A stretch of DNA of 64,000 bases from CAZBNB01 sp964493245 (GTDB lineage: Bacteria > Pseudomonadota > Gammaproteobacteria > Legionellales > Legionellaceae). The notes beneath the pieces were generated by a model. That model made no database searches. It saw only the letters and a list, made by a program, of their open reading frames with translations, and was not told the DNA's origin. How positions within the stretch are numbered: position 1 is the first letter of the stretch; every line of letters begins with the position of its first letter. The stretch lies in contig CAZBNB010000008.1 in assembly GCA_964493245.1 (NCBI GenBank), positions 1 through 64,000 on the forward strand, given 5' to 3'. Below are positions 1 through 8,045 of the stretch, one piece after another. Position numbers and translations under genes: made by a program.

Positions 1-52
1 CCCTCATTAAAAATAAAATCCGCCTCGACCTCGATGTTTTTCGTAAGTCCTG
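1..52 (-). repeat. Family A palindromic MITE, cut by the window edge
   Basis: This is the right half of a family A element (consensus about 123 bp). It carries the arm with the GCCTCGACCTCG block and ends in CGTAAGTCCTG, the inverted form of the CAGGACTTACG terminus. The other half lies outside the window. Confidence 0.8.
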
Positions 53-139
53 TTTTAATGCTGGCGTTTAGATGAATAACTGACCGAATTAAAAATAAAA
101 TCCAACGAAGAGATCGATGTGTTGCGTAGGTAAGTCCTG
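53..139 (+). repeat. Truncated family A MITE abutting the previous copy
   Basis: The interior and the B arm (CCAACGAAGAGATCG, then TAAGTCCTG) match family A, but about 37 bp of the A arm are missing. It directly abuts the copy at 1-52, so the two form a nested or tandem scar. It also has a small internal change, GCGTAGGTAAGTCCTG in place of GCGTAAGTCCTG. Confidence 0.75.
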
Positions 140-222
140 TGATATATTGTCGTAAAGAGTAGCGACTCACGCCGTATTCAGGAAAGGTCAGTTACCGTAA
201 AGGTTTTATCCATGGAGGGGGT

Positions 223-771
223 ATGTTGTTACAGAAAGATAAATCAAGTTTGATATTGATTGATGTACAAGAAAAATTAACACCTCTGGTGATCAATGCG
301 GATCAATTGGTTTCCAGCTGCGAGTGGTTAATGCGTCTTGCCAGCGAGCTAGATGTCCCTATTTTAGTCAGTGAGCAATATCGACAAGGTTTGGGACAAA
401 CCATTGAACCATTGCGCAAATTAATGCCAGGTATCACGGATATTGATAAAGTCCATTTCTCATGCGCACGCGATCCTATTTTTACTAAACATTGGCAGAT
501 GTTAAATAAAAAACAAGCTATCTTAGCCGGTATTGAAACCCATGTTTGTGTCTTACAAACGGCGCTTGATTTAAATGCTGCGGGGACAGATGTGTTTGTA
601 GTGGTGGATGCCGTTAGCACGCGCCATCCGGTAGATCATCAGTGTGCACTTGAGCGCATGCAACAAGAAGGAATCCATTTGGTTACGCGAGAGATGGTTT
701 TTTTTGAATGGATTGAACGAGCAGGGACATCTGCATTTAAAGCCCTGAGTCAGGCATTTTTACGAGGGTAG
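223..771 (+). CDS. Isochorismatase-family cysteine hydrolase
   Basis: This 182-residue cytosolic hydrolase belongs to the isochorismatase/nicotinamidase superfamily (YcaC-like branch). The expected Asp-Lys-Cys triad is visible as D14 (LILIDVQEKL), K76 (ITDIDKVHFS) and C109 (GIETHVCVLQTAL), with the cis-peptide region before the cysteine. The length is normal for the short single-domain members. The start is supported by a strong GGAGGGGG ribosome site 5 bases upstream. It is followed 12 bp later by a short-chain dehydrogenase on the same strand, so the two are probably co-transcribed. The true substrate cannot be told from sequence; many members of this branch have no known substrate. Confidence 0.9.
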   Translation: MLLQKDKSSLILIDVQEKLTPLVINADQLVSSCEWLMRLASELDVPILVSEQYRQGLGQTIEPLRKLMPGITDIDKVHFSCARDPIFTKHWQMLNKKQAILAGIETHVCVLQTALDLNAAGTDVFVVVDAVSTRHPVDHQCALERMQQEGIHLVTREMVFFEWIERAGTSAFKALSQAFLRG

Positions 772-783
772 TTGGAGAAAATC

Positions 784-1530
784 ATGGATTTTAATCATCA
801 AGTAGTTCTCATTACAGGTGGTGCTTCAGGGATGGGGAAAGCGTGTGCAGAATTGTTTCATCAGCAAGGCGCACGGGTTGTTATTTGGGATCGTAATATA
901 GACGGTGTGATGCTTCCTGCTATCCAATGTGATGTGAGTTCAGAAGAATCTATAGAAAAAGCATTGGCACAGACGATTGAGCAAGTGGGGGTCCCCCGTG
1001 TTTGTATTAATTGTGCGGGTATTGTTAGTGCTAAGCGGATGGTTGGAAAAGAAGGCGCGATGCCATTGAGTGATTTTAAACGCGTGATTGATGTGAATTT
1101 AATCGGTACGTTTAACGTTATGCGTTTGGTAGCGACGGCGATGACCGGGTTGGAACCGATGACAGACGCGCTTGAGCGGGGTGTTATCATTAATACAGCT
1201 TCTGTCGCTGCGTATGAAGGGCAAATTGGTCAAATGGCTTATAGTGCCTCAAAAGGGGGCGTAGTCGCCATGACATTACCCGCTGCACGCGAATTAGCAC
1301 AACATGGTATTCGTGTGAATACTATCGCACCGGGTTTAATGGCTACCCCTATGTTGACTGGTATGCCAGAAGAGGTGCAAGCGAATTTGATTGCCACTGC
1401 CATTTATCCTAAACGACTGGGATACCCAGAGGAGTTTGCGGCCTTGGCCAAACACATTATTGAAAATCAATTTATTAATGGTGAAGTGATTCGTCTAGAT
1501 GGGGCGATTAGATTGCAACCGCGCTCTTAG
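784..1530 (+). CDS. SDR dehydrogenase, 3-hydroxyacyl-CoA dehydrogenase type 2 (HSD10) like
   Basis: This 248-residue NAD(P)-dependent short-chain dehydrogenase carries the Rossmann motif TGGASGMG near the N terminus, the NCAG motif, the catalytic serine in the INTASVAAYEGQ segment and the YSASKGG Tyr/Lys pair. The C-terminal NGEVIRLDGAIRL tail is typical of the HSD17B10 type, which oxidises 3-hydroxyacyl-CoA in fatty-acid or branched-chain amino-acid breakdown. The ATG at 784 is chosen because GGAGA sits 6 bases before it; a TTG at 772 directly after the previous stop would overlap that site. The subfamily is recognised from sequence resemblance; the exact substrate is inferred. Confidence 0.88.
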   Translation: MDFNHQVVLITGGASGMGKACAELFHQQGARVVIWDRNIDGVMLPAIQCDVSSEESIEKALAQTIEQVGVPRVCINCAGIVSAKRMVGKEGAMPLSDFKRVIDVNLIGTFNVMRLVATAMTGLEPMTDALERGVIINTASVAAYEGQIGQMAYSASKGGVVAMTLPAARELAQHGIRVNTIAPGLMATPMLTGMPEEVQANLIATAIYPKRLGYPEEFAALAKHIIENQFINGEVIRLDGAIRLQPRS

Positions 1531-1697
1531 ATTTTAAAAGTGTGTCATTAAAAAACTACGGAAAGTATCGCGCCAGAAGCTTCTCTGAGTTGGGGGTGTT
1601 CTTTGGCGTATTTTAATGGGGGGAGAGCTTGGGTCAAATAGGTAGTAAAAGTTCGCGCCAAATACAGTTGTTTCCCAAGATTCAAGCACTCTCTCTT

Positions 1698-1745
1698 TCA
1701 AGTTACAAAATTATAACTTGCTCTTTTTTATAATTTTGTAACTTT
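1698..1745. repeat. Perfect 16-bp inverted repeat
   Basis: The arms AAGTTACAAAATTATA and TATAATTTTGTAACTT are separated by a short T-rich loop. It lies between the convergent dehydrogenase and FlgM-like genes, so it may act as a transcript end, although there is no clean U tract after the stem. The rest of 1531-1774 holds a degenerate copy of the dispersed CCCAAGATTCAAGC unit at about 1665-1690. Confidence 0.6.
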
Positions 1746-1774
1746 GGGTCGTTATACCCTAATAGGGGCAGAAC

Positions 1775-2020
1775 TTACGCAAGGATCGCATTTTCATTTT
1801 TGTCATAAGCAGAAACAAACTCTAACATTTTGTTAGCAATCTGCTCCGCGTGCATATGATACTGCCCTGTTTGTATCGCTTCTTTAATGATATCAACCTT
1901 AAGATTATTCGGCTCAGGTTGATGTATGATGCTCGCGATGAGCATAGCGATGTCTTTGGATTCGTCTGTGAGGGTTAAAGCGTCACTTAAAGCCTGATTG
2001 AGCGATTCTGATAATGCCAT
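1775..2020 (-). CDS. Small FlgM-like protein (putative anti-sigma-28 factor)
   Basis: This 81-residue protein has a C-terminal half (VDIIKEAIQTGQYHMHAEQ and on through IANKMLEF) that follows the pattern of the FlgM sigma-28-binding helices (V..IK.AI..G.Y..D...IA..M). FlgM holds FliA inactive until the flagellar hook is complete. The start at 2020 is chosen because AAAGGAC lies about 8 bases upstream; an in-frame ATG further upstream at 2038 lacks this. There are no flagellar genes nearby, which is unusual for flgM. It could instead be an unrelated short helical regulator. The family call rests on one motif and is tentative. Confidence 0.55.
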   Translation of the reverse strand: MALSESLNQALSDALTLTDESKDIAMLIASIIHQPEPNNLKVDIIKEAIQTGQYHMHAEQIANKMLEFVSAYDKNENAILA

Positions 2021-2049
2021 AGTGTGTTGTCCTTTCATTGTCCTCATAA

Positions 2050-2233
2050 TAAGCGGATTTCATTAAGTATCTATCAATTTCTTCATCTCAACTGCACTTT
2101 ATCTTTCAATTTTGCTCAATCAGAAAAATGCTTGCGTAGAATAACTACGCGCACATTTTTTTTCAGTCACAAAATTGAAACCTAAAGCACATTTGAGCGA
2201 ATAAATTGATAGATACTTAATGAAGTTCGCTTA
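2050..2233. repeat. Family C palindromic element upstream of hemL
   Basis: The ends are near-perfect inverted repeats: TAAGCGGATTTCATTAAGTA then TCTATCAATTT on the left, and its complement with two changes on the right. A smaller internal palindrome, GCGTAGAATAACTACGC, sits at the centre. The element stops 46 bp before the hemL start and fills the whole gap between hemL and the FlgM-like gene, so it probably contributes to the promoter or leader of one of them. Confidence 0.75.
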
Positions 2234-2279
2234 GATGTGTCGTATTATCGGCAGCAAATGCAAAAACTTGAGAGTAAAC

Positions 2280-3572
2280 ATGACTTTTTCGCAAAATTTA
2301 TTTTCCAAAGCACAACAATTGATTCCAGGTGGGGTCAATTCCCCTGTACGTGCATTTAAAGGCGTGGGTGGCGAGCCTTTGTTTTTTAAGCAAGGTAAAG
2401 GCGCATATTTAGTCGATGTGGATGATAAATCCTATATTGACTATGTATGTTCATGGGGTGCACTGATTTTAGGGCACTGTGATCCTGAGGTGATAAAGGC
2501 GGTTGAAGAAACATTGCATTGCGGTATGAGCTTTGGTGCCCCTACACCCCTTGAGATACAGTTGGCTGAAGCGGTCATTCGCCTCATGCCATCGATTGAA
2601 AAAGTCCGTATGATGAATTCAGGAACCGAAGCGACCATGACCGCGATTCGGTTGGCGCGGGGTTATACGCAAAAAAATAAAATTTTGAAATTCACAGGTT
2701 GTTATCATGGCCACAGTGATTCACTGTTGGTGAAAGCAGGCTCGGGGTTATTAACGCTGGGTATTCCATCTTCTCCAGGTATTTTGCCAAGTACAGCAGA
2801 ACAAACACTGACCGCTAATTTTAATGACTTAGCAGAAACAGCGCGTTTGTTTGAGCGTTATGGTGATGATATTGCTGCGGTGATTGTCGAACCGATTGCT
2901 GGAAACATGGGATTAATCTTACCGCAACCGGCTTTTTTACCTGGATTGCGCGCATTGTGCGATCAGCATCAAACCCTGTTGATATTCGATGAAGTAATGA
3001 CTGGTTTTCGTGTTGCATTGGGTGGAGCGCAAGCACTATATGATATCAAGCCTGATCTAACGACATTGGGTAAGGTAATCGGGGGCGGTATGCCCGTAGG
3101 AGCTTTGGGGGGCCGTGCTGAGATTATGTCAAAATTAGCACCAGAAGGTCCTGTTTATCAAGCAGGGACGTTGTCTGGTAATCCTTTAGCGATGGCAGCT
3201 GGTTTGGCGACACTAAATGCGATTCAAGCGCCGGGATTTTATGATCAGCTCACGATGCAAAGTGAAGGCCTCATTGCGGCTTTAGCCGAGGTTTGTGAAG
3301 CGAGACGAGTGCCGTTTTGTGGCGCGGCTGTTGGTGGCATGTTCGGGTTTTGTTTTAGTGATAAACCAGTTGTATGTAATATGCAAGACATGGCTGCATC
3401 TGATGAGACTTTATTCAAGCACTTTTACCATGGAATGTTACAAGAGGGCATTTATTTTGCACCTTCATTGTATGAAGCTGGATTTGTATCCGCAGTACAT
3501 GGCGCGGTCGAGATAGATAAAACACGCGCGGCGGCGATGAAGGTTTTGAGTTCTTTGACTGGCATACGCTAG
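2280..3572 (+). CDS. hemL: Glutamate-1-semialdehyde 2,1-aminomutase
   Basis: HemL is a PLP enzyme that converts glutamate-1-semialdehyde to 5-aminolevulinate in the C5 route to heme. The 430-residue product starts with the typical N terminus (FSKAQQLIPGGVNSPVRAF). The PLP lysine is K265 in LTTLGKVIGGGMPVGALGG, preceded by the FDEVMTGFR aspartate motif, and the GTEA and CYHGHSD motifs are present. The ATG at 2280 matches the family; the frame is open further upstream but only as far as the edge of the palindromic element. It is monocistronic here. Confidence 0.96.
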   Translation: MTFSQNLFSKAQQLIPGGVNSPVRAFKGVGGEPLFFKQGKGAYLVDVDDKSYIDYVCSWGALILGHCDPEVIKAVEETLHCGMSFGAPTPLEIQLAEAVIRLMPSIEKVRMMNSGTEATMTAIRLARGYTQKNKILKFTGCYHGHSDSLLVKAGSGLLTLGIPSSPGILPSTAEQTLTANFNDLAETARLFERYGDDIAAVIVEPIAGNMGLILPQPAFLPGLRALCDQHQTLLIFDEVMTGFRVALGGAQALYDIKPDLTTLGKVIGGGMPVGALGGRAEIMSKLAPEGPVYQAGTLSGNPLAMAAGLATLNAIQAPGFYDQLTMQSEGLIAALAEVCEARRVPFCGAAVGGMFGFCFSDKPVVCNMQDMAASDETLFKHFYHGMLQEGIYFAPSLYEAGFVSAVHGAVEIDKTRAAAMKVLSSLTGIR

Positions 3573-3629
3573 ATGCTGCTTTTCAAGCGCGAGTCTTACC
3601 ATATCGGGCGCTTTTTAAATTGGATTTTT

Positions 3630-4816
3630 TTAACCAAACATAGTTTTCATAAGCTTATCAATCTCTTTTTCATTACTGGAAGCTTCATTATTGGAAGCTT
3701 CATTATTGGATCCCTCAAAAAAACCAATATTAACCCTTGAGACACTTGAGGATTTTGTGGTGTTGCTAGTAGTAATAATAGATGTCTGACTATTCACGTG
3801 CAAACTGTCTTGTCTGTTATGCTGTGCTGGATAGATGTTTTGACCTTGCTGGTTAACATAGGTAATCGTTTGTCTGGGATTAGTACCAAGATTCTGGTTA
3901 GGATAACCAAAATTATAAACAAGATTTGGGTTAGGATAACCAGAATTATAAGCAAGATTTGGGTTAGGATAACCNNNNNNNNNNNNNNNNNNNNNNNNNN
4001 NNNNNNNNNNNNNNNNNNNNNNNNNNNNNNNNNNNNNNNNNNNNNNNNNNNNNNNNNNNNNNNNNNNNNNNNNNGATTTGGGTTAGGATAACCAGAGTTA
4101 TAAGCAAGATTTGGGTTAGGATAACCAGAGTTATAAGCAAGATTTGGGTTAGGATAACCAGAATTATAAGCAAGATTTGGGTTAGGATAGCCAGAATTAT
4201 GTGCAACCGAAAAAATTAATTCACTATTGGTGGGTGATTCAATTGCATTATCTTGCGAATCAGCAGAGGTTACTTCAGCAAACTTTACTCTTTTCTTTGT
4301 TTTTGAAGCATTTGAAGTGATTTCTGCGACAGCTGTTGTCGTCTCATTTTGTGACGTGGCAGAGGTTGTTTCAGCCGGTTTTTCTCGTTTTATTTTTTTT
4401 GATGCATTTGAAGTGATTTCTGCGACAGCTGTTGTCGTCTCATTTTGTGACGTGGCAGAAGTTGTTTCAGCAGTATCTTTTGTACGAGAGTTGCTAAGTT
4501 CAGCTCGCTTTGTTTTTGAAGCAGTCACACTCACGCTTGTTTCTGATGTTGTTGTTTCAGCAGTATTTTTTATACGAGATTTGCTACGTTCAGCTTGCTT
4601 TGTTTTTGACGTAGTTGCAATCACTTCCGTGTCTGATACTGTCGTTTCATTTGACAAACCAGAAGATGATTGCCTCATGTGTGATATCGTATTCTGACGA
4701 TTATTTGCCAGGGCAGCCTGGACACGGTTGTTCGTTATAAGAGCACTCTCATTTTTCTTTGCTTTTATTTTAAGAGCGCTTTTATATGATTTAAATGCCT
4801 CAATTTGTTTTGTCAT
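3630..4816 (-). CDS. Low-complexity tandem-repeat protein interrupted by an assembly gap
   Basis: No family is recognised. The N-terminal part is rich in Thr, Ser, Glu and Lys and contains two long imperfect copies of an AETTSATSQNETTTAVAEIT segment. A block of 11-residue repeats, AYNSGYPNPNL, follows (33 bp; about 4 copies before and 3 after the gap), then a hydrophilic tail with a doubled SNNEA motif ending in KEIDKLMKTMFG. The gap at 3975-4074 is a 100-N placeholder, so the frame appears broken; reading the downstream side in the repeat's own frame continues to a TAA at 3630-3632. The true repeat number is unknown. There is no signal peptide or membrane segment. A secreted effector or surface-exposed repeat protein is possible but not shown. 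Confidence 0.7.
3890..4205 (-). repeat. 33-bp in-frame tandem repeat containing a 100-N gap
   Basis: The unit contains GATTTGGGTTAGGATAACC plus AGAATTATAAGCAA (plus-strand view) and encodes AYNSGYPNPNL. The units are nearly identical at DNA level, which explains why the assembly collapsed into a scaffold gap at 3975-4074. Confidence 0.9.
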
Positions 4817-4916
4817 TAATTATACCATGATGATCAATATTTAAACATTATACAGTATATTTGGTTCAATGTTAATCATTTTATTTTTAATCAATTTAGA
4901 GGGACTGGGTTTGAAC

Positions 4917-4957
4917 TTGCGCCGCCTACGTGCCTCGGCTTGTCCGAGGCATCCAGA
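4917..4957 (+). repeat. Palindromic repeat, left copy flanking the GIY-YIG gene
   Basis: The core is CCTCGGCTTGTCCGAGG, an internal hairpin, within a longer stretch GCCTACGTG...CATCCAG. An inverted copy lies at 5460-5498, on the other side of the GIY-YIG gene. The remainder of 4817-5159 is AT-rich with nothing else recognised. Confidence 0.8.
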
Positions 4958-5159
4958 AGATGCTTAAAGTTAAAAATAAAGCCAAATTAAAAGCATTAAT
5001 CGATTAATTAATAAGAGCGAACTCATCACATGACGGTTCTGATACCAATTATAAAACGAATTAGCAATGGCATGTTCTTATATTTGGCTTCCTATGTAAT
5101 CGGCTCAATTTGAATGATATTATCGAAGTGAGTCCAAAGCTCGATAACAAGGAAGAAAA

Positions 5160-5450
5160 ATGAAAGCATTTTACGTTTATATTATGGCGAGTAAGCGCAA
5201 TGGTACTCTATATGTTGGTTCAACGTCTGATTTGATTAAACGGGTTTGGGAGCATAAAAACAAGGTAATGCCAGGATTTACTGCTCGGTATAATGTTCAT
5301 ATGTTGGTCTATTACGAAACACATTCAACTTATATAGAAGCTGCTCGACGTGAAAAACGTTTTAAAAAATGGTGCAGACAATGGAAAATTAATTTGATTG
5401 AAGAGCTTAACCCGGAATGGCGTGAGCTGTACGAAGAAATCTGTTCTTAA
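5160..5450 (+). CDS. Small stand-alone GIY-YIG nuclease-domain protein
   Basis: This 96-residue protein consists almost only of a GIY-YIG fold: YVYIMASKRNGTLYVGSTSD carries the split Y-x-Y and Y-V-G motif, followed by LIKRVWEHK (catalytic Arg and His region) and the R.EKR.KKW.R.WK helix with the glutamate and lysine positions typical of the UPF0213/YhbQ-like group. GIY-YIG domains cut DNA in repair, restriction and mobile introns; the role of this short group is not established. AAGGAAG precedes the start by 5 bases. The gene sits between inverted copies of a palindromic repeat, which suggests it travels with or acts on that repeat. Confidence 0.88.
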   Translation: MKAFYVYIMASKRNGTLYVGSTSDLIKRVWEHKNKVMPGFTARYNVHMLVYYETHSTYIEAARREKRFKKWCRQWKINLIEELNPEWRELYEEICS

Positions 5451-5459
5451 TCTAGATCT

Positions 5460-5498
5460 CCTGGATGCCTCGGACAAGCCGAGGCACGTAGACGGCGG
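5460..5498 (-). repeat. Palindromic repeat, right copy flanking the GIY-YIG gene
   Basis: CTGGATGCCTCGGACAAGCC and the following GAGGCACGTAG are the reverse complement of the copy at 4917-4957 over about 33 bases. It begins about 10 bp after the GIY-YIG stop codon. Confidence 0.82.
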
Positions 5499-5517
5499 GA
5501 GGATTGTTAGCACGCCT

Positions 5518-5589
5518 TAGGTTCTGTGCACCTCACTTTCCTAGGTTCTGTGCACTTCACTTTGCTAGGTTCTGTGCACTTCACTTTCC
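5518..5589 (+). repeat. Three tandem copies of a 24-bp unit
   Basis: The unit TAGGTTCTGTGCACNTCACT plus TTCC/TTGC occurs at 5518-5541, 5542-5565 and 5566-5589. It is the terminal sequence of the family F palindromic element at 51651-51814, so this looks like a multiplied element end. It lies between the GIY-YIG gene and the 3' end of aroC. Confidence 0.85.
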
Positions 5590-5603
5590 ATTGAGGTGCC
5601 ATC

Positions 5604-6662
5604 TCAAAGCACAGATCCTTTGTTCCGCAAATAATGATCCATCAAAACCAATGCCATCATCGCCTCTGCGACTGGTACGGCTCTGATGCCCACACAAGGA
5701 TCATGTCTACCCTTGGTGATGACGGTCGTTTCTTCACCATCCACCGTCAGTGTACGGCCAGGTATGGTGATGCTTGAAGTTGGTTTGACAGCTAGGCTAA
5801 CTTGAATCACTTGTCCTGTTGAAATACCGCCCAAAATACCACCCGCATGATTGCTCAAAAAACCGGTTTTATCCATTTCGTCTCGATGCTGGCTGCCGGT
5901 TTGTGTTACCGCAGCAAATCCGGCGCCAATTTCAACGCCTTTCACGGCATTAATCGACATCATGGCTTGTGCTAAGGTCGCATCTAAGCGATCAAATACC
6001 GGATCACCCAAACCAATCGGAACCCCACGTGCTATGACGCCAATACGAGCGCCTAAAGAATCGCCCTGGCGACGAATGGCATCAATACTCTCTGCTAATA
6101 CAGCAACTTGTTCTTTGTTAGGACAAAAGAAAGGGTTATTGTGAATTTCTGCCTCATCTTCAAATGCAACAACGACTGGGCCCATCTGTTGCATATAGCC
6201 AAGGATGTCAATGCCAACAACCTGTTTTAAATACAAGCGTGCAATGGCTCCTGCTGCGACGCGTGCCGCGGTTTCGCGTGCAGAAGATCGCCCACCTCCT
6301 CGGTAATCCCGATGGCCATATTTGTGAAAAACGGTGAAATCAGCGTGTCCGGGGCGAAACTTATCTTTGATCGCCTCGTAATCACGACTACGAGCATCTT
6401 CATTGCGAATCAGTAACGCAATCGGTGCCCCAGTGGTTAATCCTTCAAAAACACCAGATAAAATCTCCACGGTATCGGATTCACGACGCTGCGTGGTATA
6501 AGACGATTGCCCAGGTTTGCGTTTATCCAAAAAATACTGAATATCCGCCTCAGTGAGTGCTAATTTAGATGGGCAACCATCAACAACGCAGCCAATTGCT
6601 GGTCCATGGCTTTCGCCAAATGTGGTGACCGAAAACAACTGGCCAAAACGATTACCACTCAT
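5604..6662 (-). CDS. aroC: Chorismate synthase
   Basis: AroC removes phosphate from 5-enolpyruvylshikimate-3-phosphate to give chorismate, using reduced FMN, as the last step of the shikimate pathway. The 352-residue product has the three family signatures: GESHGPAIGCVVDGCP near the N terminus, GRSSARETAARVAAGA in the middle and RHDPCVGIRAVPVAEAMMAL near the C terminus. The ATG (6660-6662) overlaps the prmB stop codon in TAATG, so the two genes are translationally coupled. The frame is open upstream inside prmB, but the family N terminus MSGNRFGQLF fixes the start. Confidence 0.97.
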   Translation of the reverse strand: MSGNRFGQLFSVTTFGESHGPAIGCVVDGCPSKLALTEADIQYFLDKRKPGQSSYTTQRRESDTVEILSGVFEGLTTGAPIALLIRNEDARSRDYEAIKDKFRPGHADFTVFHKYGHRDYRGGGRSSARETAARVAAGAIARLYLKQVVGIDILGYMQQMGPVVVAFEDEAEIHNNPFFCPNKEQVAVLAESIDAIRRQGDSLGARIGVIARGVPIGLGDPVFDRLDATLAQAMMSINAVKGVEIGAGFAAVTQTGSQHRDEMDKTGFLSNHAGGILGGISTGQVIQVSLAVKPTSSITIPGRTLTVDGEETTVITKGRHDPCVGIRAVPVAEAMMALVLMDHYLRNKGSVL

Positions 6663-7591
6663 TAAGCCGCCCCTGTTGCAGGAAAGAACTCGCTCAATTG
6701 CTGTTGTGTGAGTAAAAATATACCGCTGCCACCGCATTCAAAATCAAGCCAAGTAAAAGGAACGTGCGGATATGCCTCAATTAAAGCGTCTTCACTGTTG
6801 CCTACTTCTACAATCAAGATACCTTGAGCCGATAAATAAGCCGCAGCTTGTCGTAAAATACGCTCAACAATTGCCAATCCTTGTTGAGGCGCTTCAAGAG
6901 CCAATACAGGCTCGTGGTGATATTCTTGAGGTAATGTTTGCATTTCATCTGCGCTGACATAAGGCGGGTTGCTAACAATAATATCGTATTGGGTTGCGGG
7001 GATATTCGAAAAACAATCAGACTCCAATAATGTCAACATAGACTCAACACCATGGCGCTCAGCATTCTTTTCCGCCACCTTTAAAGCATCCGTTGAAATA
7101 TCAACCGCATCCACCATCGCTTCAGGAAAAGCATAACAACATGCAATAGCAATACATGCGCTGCCAGTACATAAATCGAGAATCCGACCAACACTGGTTG
7201 TATCAATCCACGGAGAAAAATGTTGGTGAATCAATTCAGCAATCGGTGATCGAGGAATTAAGACTCGCTCATCTACGTAAAAAGACAATCCAGCAAAATG
7301 CGCCTCACCAGTAATGTAAGGAACCGGTATGCGTTTTTCAATGCGTTGACACAACGCATCACACAAACGTGTTTTTTCTGCTGCTGTTAATTGTCCATGC
7401 AATAAAATAGGATCAATATCTAAAGGTAATTGTAAGCAGCCTAATACCAGCGTCCAGATATCATCACGAACGTTATCGGTTCCATGACCGTAATACAAAC
7501 CGTTTGCCGCAGCATGAGACACGCCAAAACGAATAAAATCAAGCGGTGTTTGGAACGCATGCGTGGCTTCTTGATAAGAAAATTGAGTCAT
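6662..7591 (-). CDS. prmB: Ribosomal protein uL3 (L3) glutamine N5-methyltransferase
   Basis: This 309-residue class I SAM-dependent methyltransferase has the SAM motif ILDLCTGSACIAIA and the NPPY catalytic motif (IIVSNPPYVSADEM) that binds the target glutamine side chain. The PrmB N-terminal domain (TPLDFIRFGVSHA...YYGHGTDN) separates it from PrmC, the release-factor methyltransferase. The start at 7591 has AAAGGA 7 bases upstream. prmB-aroC is a common gammaproteobacterial gene pair. Confidence 0.95.
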   Translation of the reverse strand: MTQFSYQEATHAFQTPLDFIRFGVSHAAANGLYYGHGTDNVRDDIWTLVLGCLQLPLDIDPILLHGQLTAAEKTRLCDALCQRIEKRIPVPYITGEAHFAGLSFYVDERVLIPRSPIAELIHQHFSPWIDTTSVGRILDLCTGSACIAIACCYAFPEAMVDAVDISTDALKVAEKNAERHGVESMLTLLESDCFSNIPATQYDIIVSNPPYVSADEMQTLPQEYHHEPVLALEAPQQGLAIVERILRQAAAYLSAQGILIVEVGNSEDALIEAYPHVPFTWLDFECGGSGIFLLTQQQLSEFFPATGAA

Positions 7592-7779
7592 GATGATATC
7601 CTTTAAAAATTCAGGGCAACTACTCACTTAAATCTACTCGTTCACCAAGATTCTGGTTGAGATTGTGAGTTACAATTCAAGAGAATATTATTTGGGCTAT
7701 TATATACTGCTGATCTTTCAAAATGCTATGTTCCAAACCCGCTTTCTCAAAACTGATACGATCTCGCAGATTTATTATT

Positions 7780-7961
7780 CAAGCGCTGTTATTTTGTTGT
7801 GCGGGTTGCGGGAGCGCCACTTTTCAGGTTGTTTTATAGGCCAAAAAGCACATGGACGTGCTTTTTAGCGTCTTTGAGCGGGATCGAATGCGTGGCCTCT
7901 TAAAAATAGTCTGAAAAGTGGATCAAGCAGACACTTCCGCTCAACAAAATAACAACGTTTG
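7780..7961. repeat. Family E palindromic element
   Basis: The left end CAAGCGCTGTTATTTTGTTG and the right end CAACAAAATAACAACGTTTG are inverted repeats, followed inwards by a second inverted pair, CCACTTTTCAG and CTGAAAAGTGG. A small hairpin, AAAGCAC..GTGCTTT, lies at the centre. It occupies part of the 701-bp gap between prmB and udk, where no convincing gene is seen. Confidence 0.7.
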
Positions 7962-8045
7962 AATGATAAACCTTTTTCCGATCTTGGATTTCTCTCATCT
8001 TTCAAAATACAAGCAGAAGTCTAAGATTAACCAGTAAATAAGCCT

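Noticed and set aside
3975..4074. Real frameshift in the repeat gene
   Set aside because: The interruption is a run of exactly 100 N, a scaffold placeholder, so the apparent frame change is an assembly artefact.
4227..4697. 156-codon plus-strand frame rich in Val, Ser and Phe
   Set aside because: It is the antisense shadow of the Thr/Ser-rich repeat part of the 3630-4816 gene, which has the better start and composition.
4900..4960. Possible tRNA because of GGTTTGAACTTGCGCCGCC-like text
   Set aside because: No cloverleaf arms or CCA-side acceptor pairing can be built; the string belongs to the palindrome flanking the GIY-YIG gene.
5518..5589. Short direct repeats as a CRISPR array
   Set aside because: The three 24-bp units are directly adjacent without spacers and there are no cas genes; they match the end of the family F palindrome.
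7665..7868. 67-codon plus-strand frame between prmB and udk
   Set aside because: It runs into the family E palindrome and has no ribosome site; its content follows the repeat rather than a protein.
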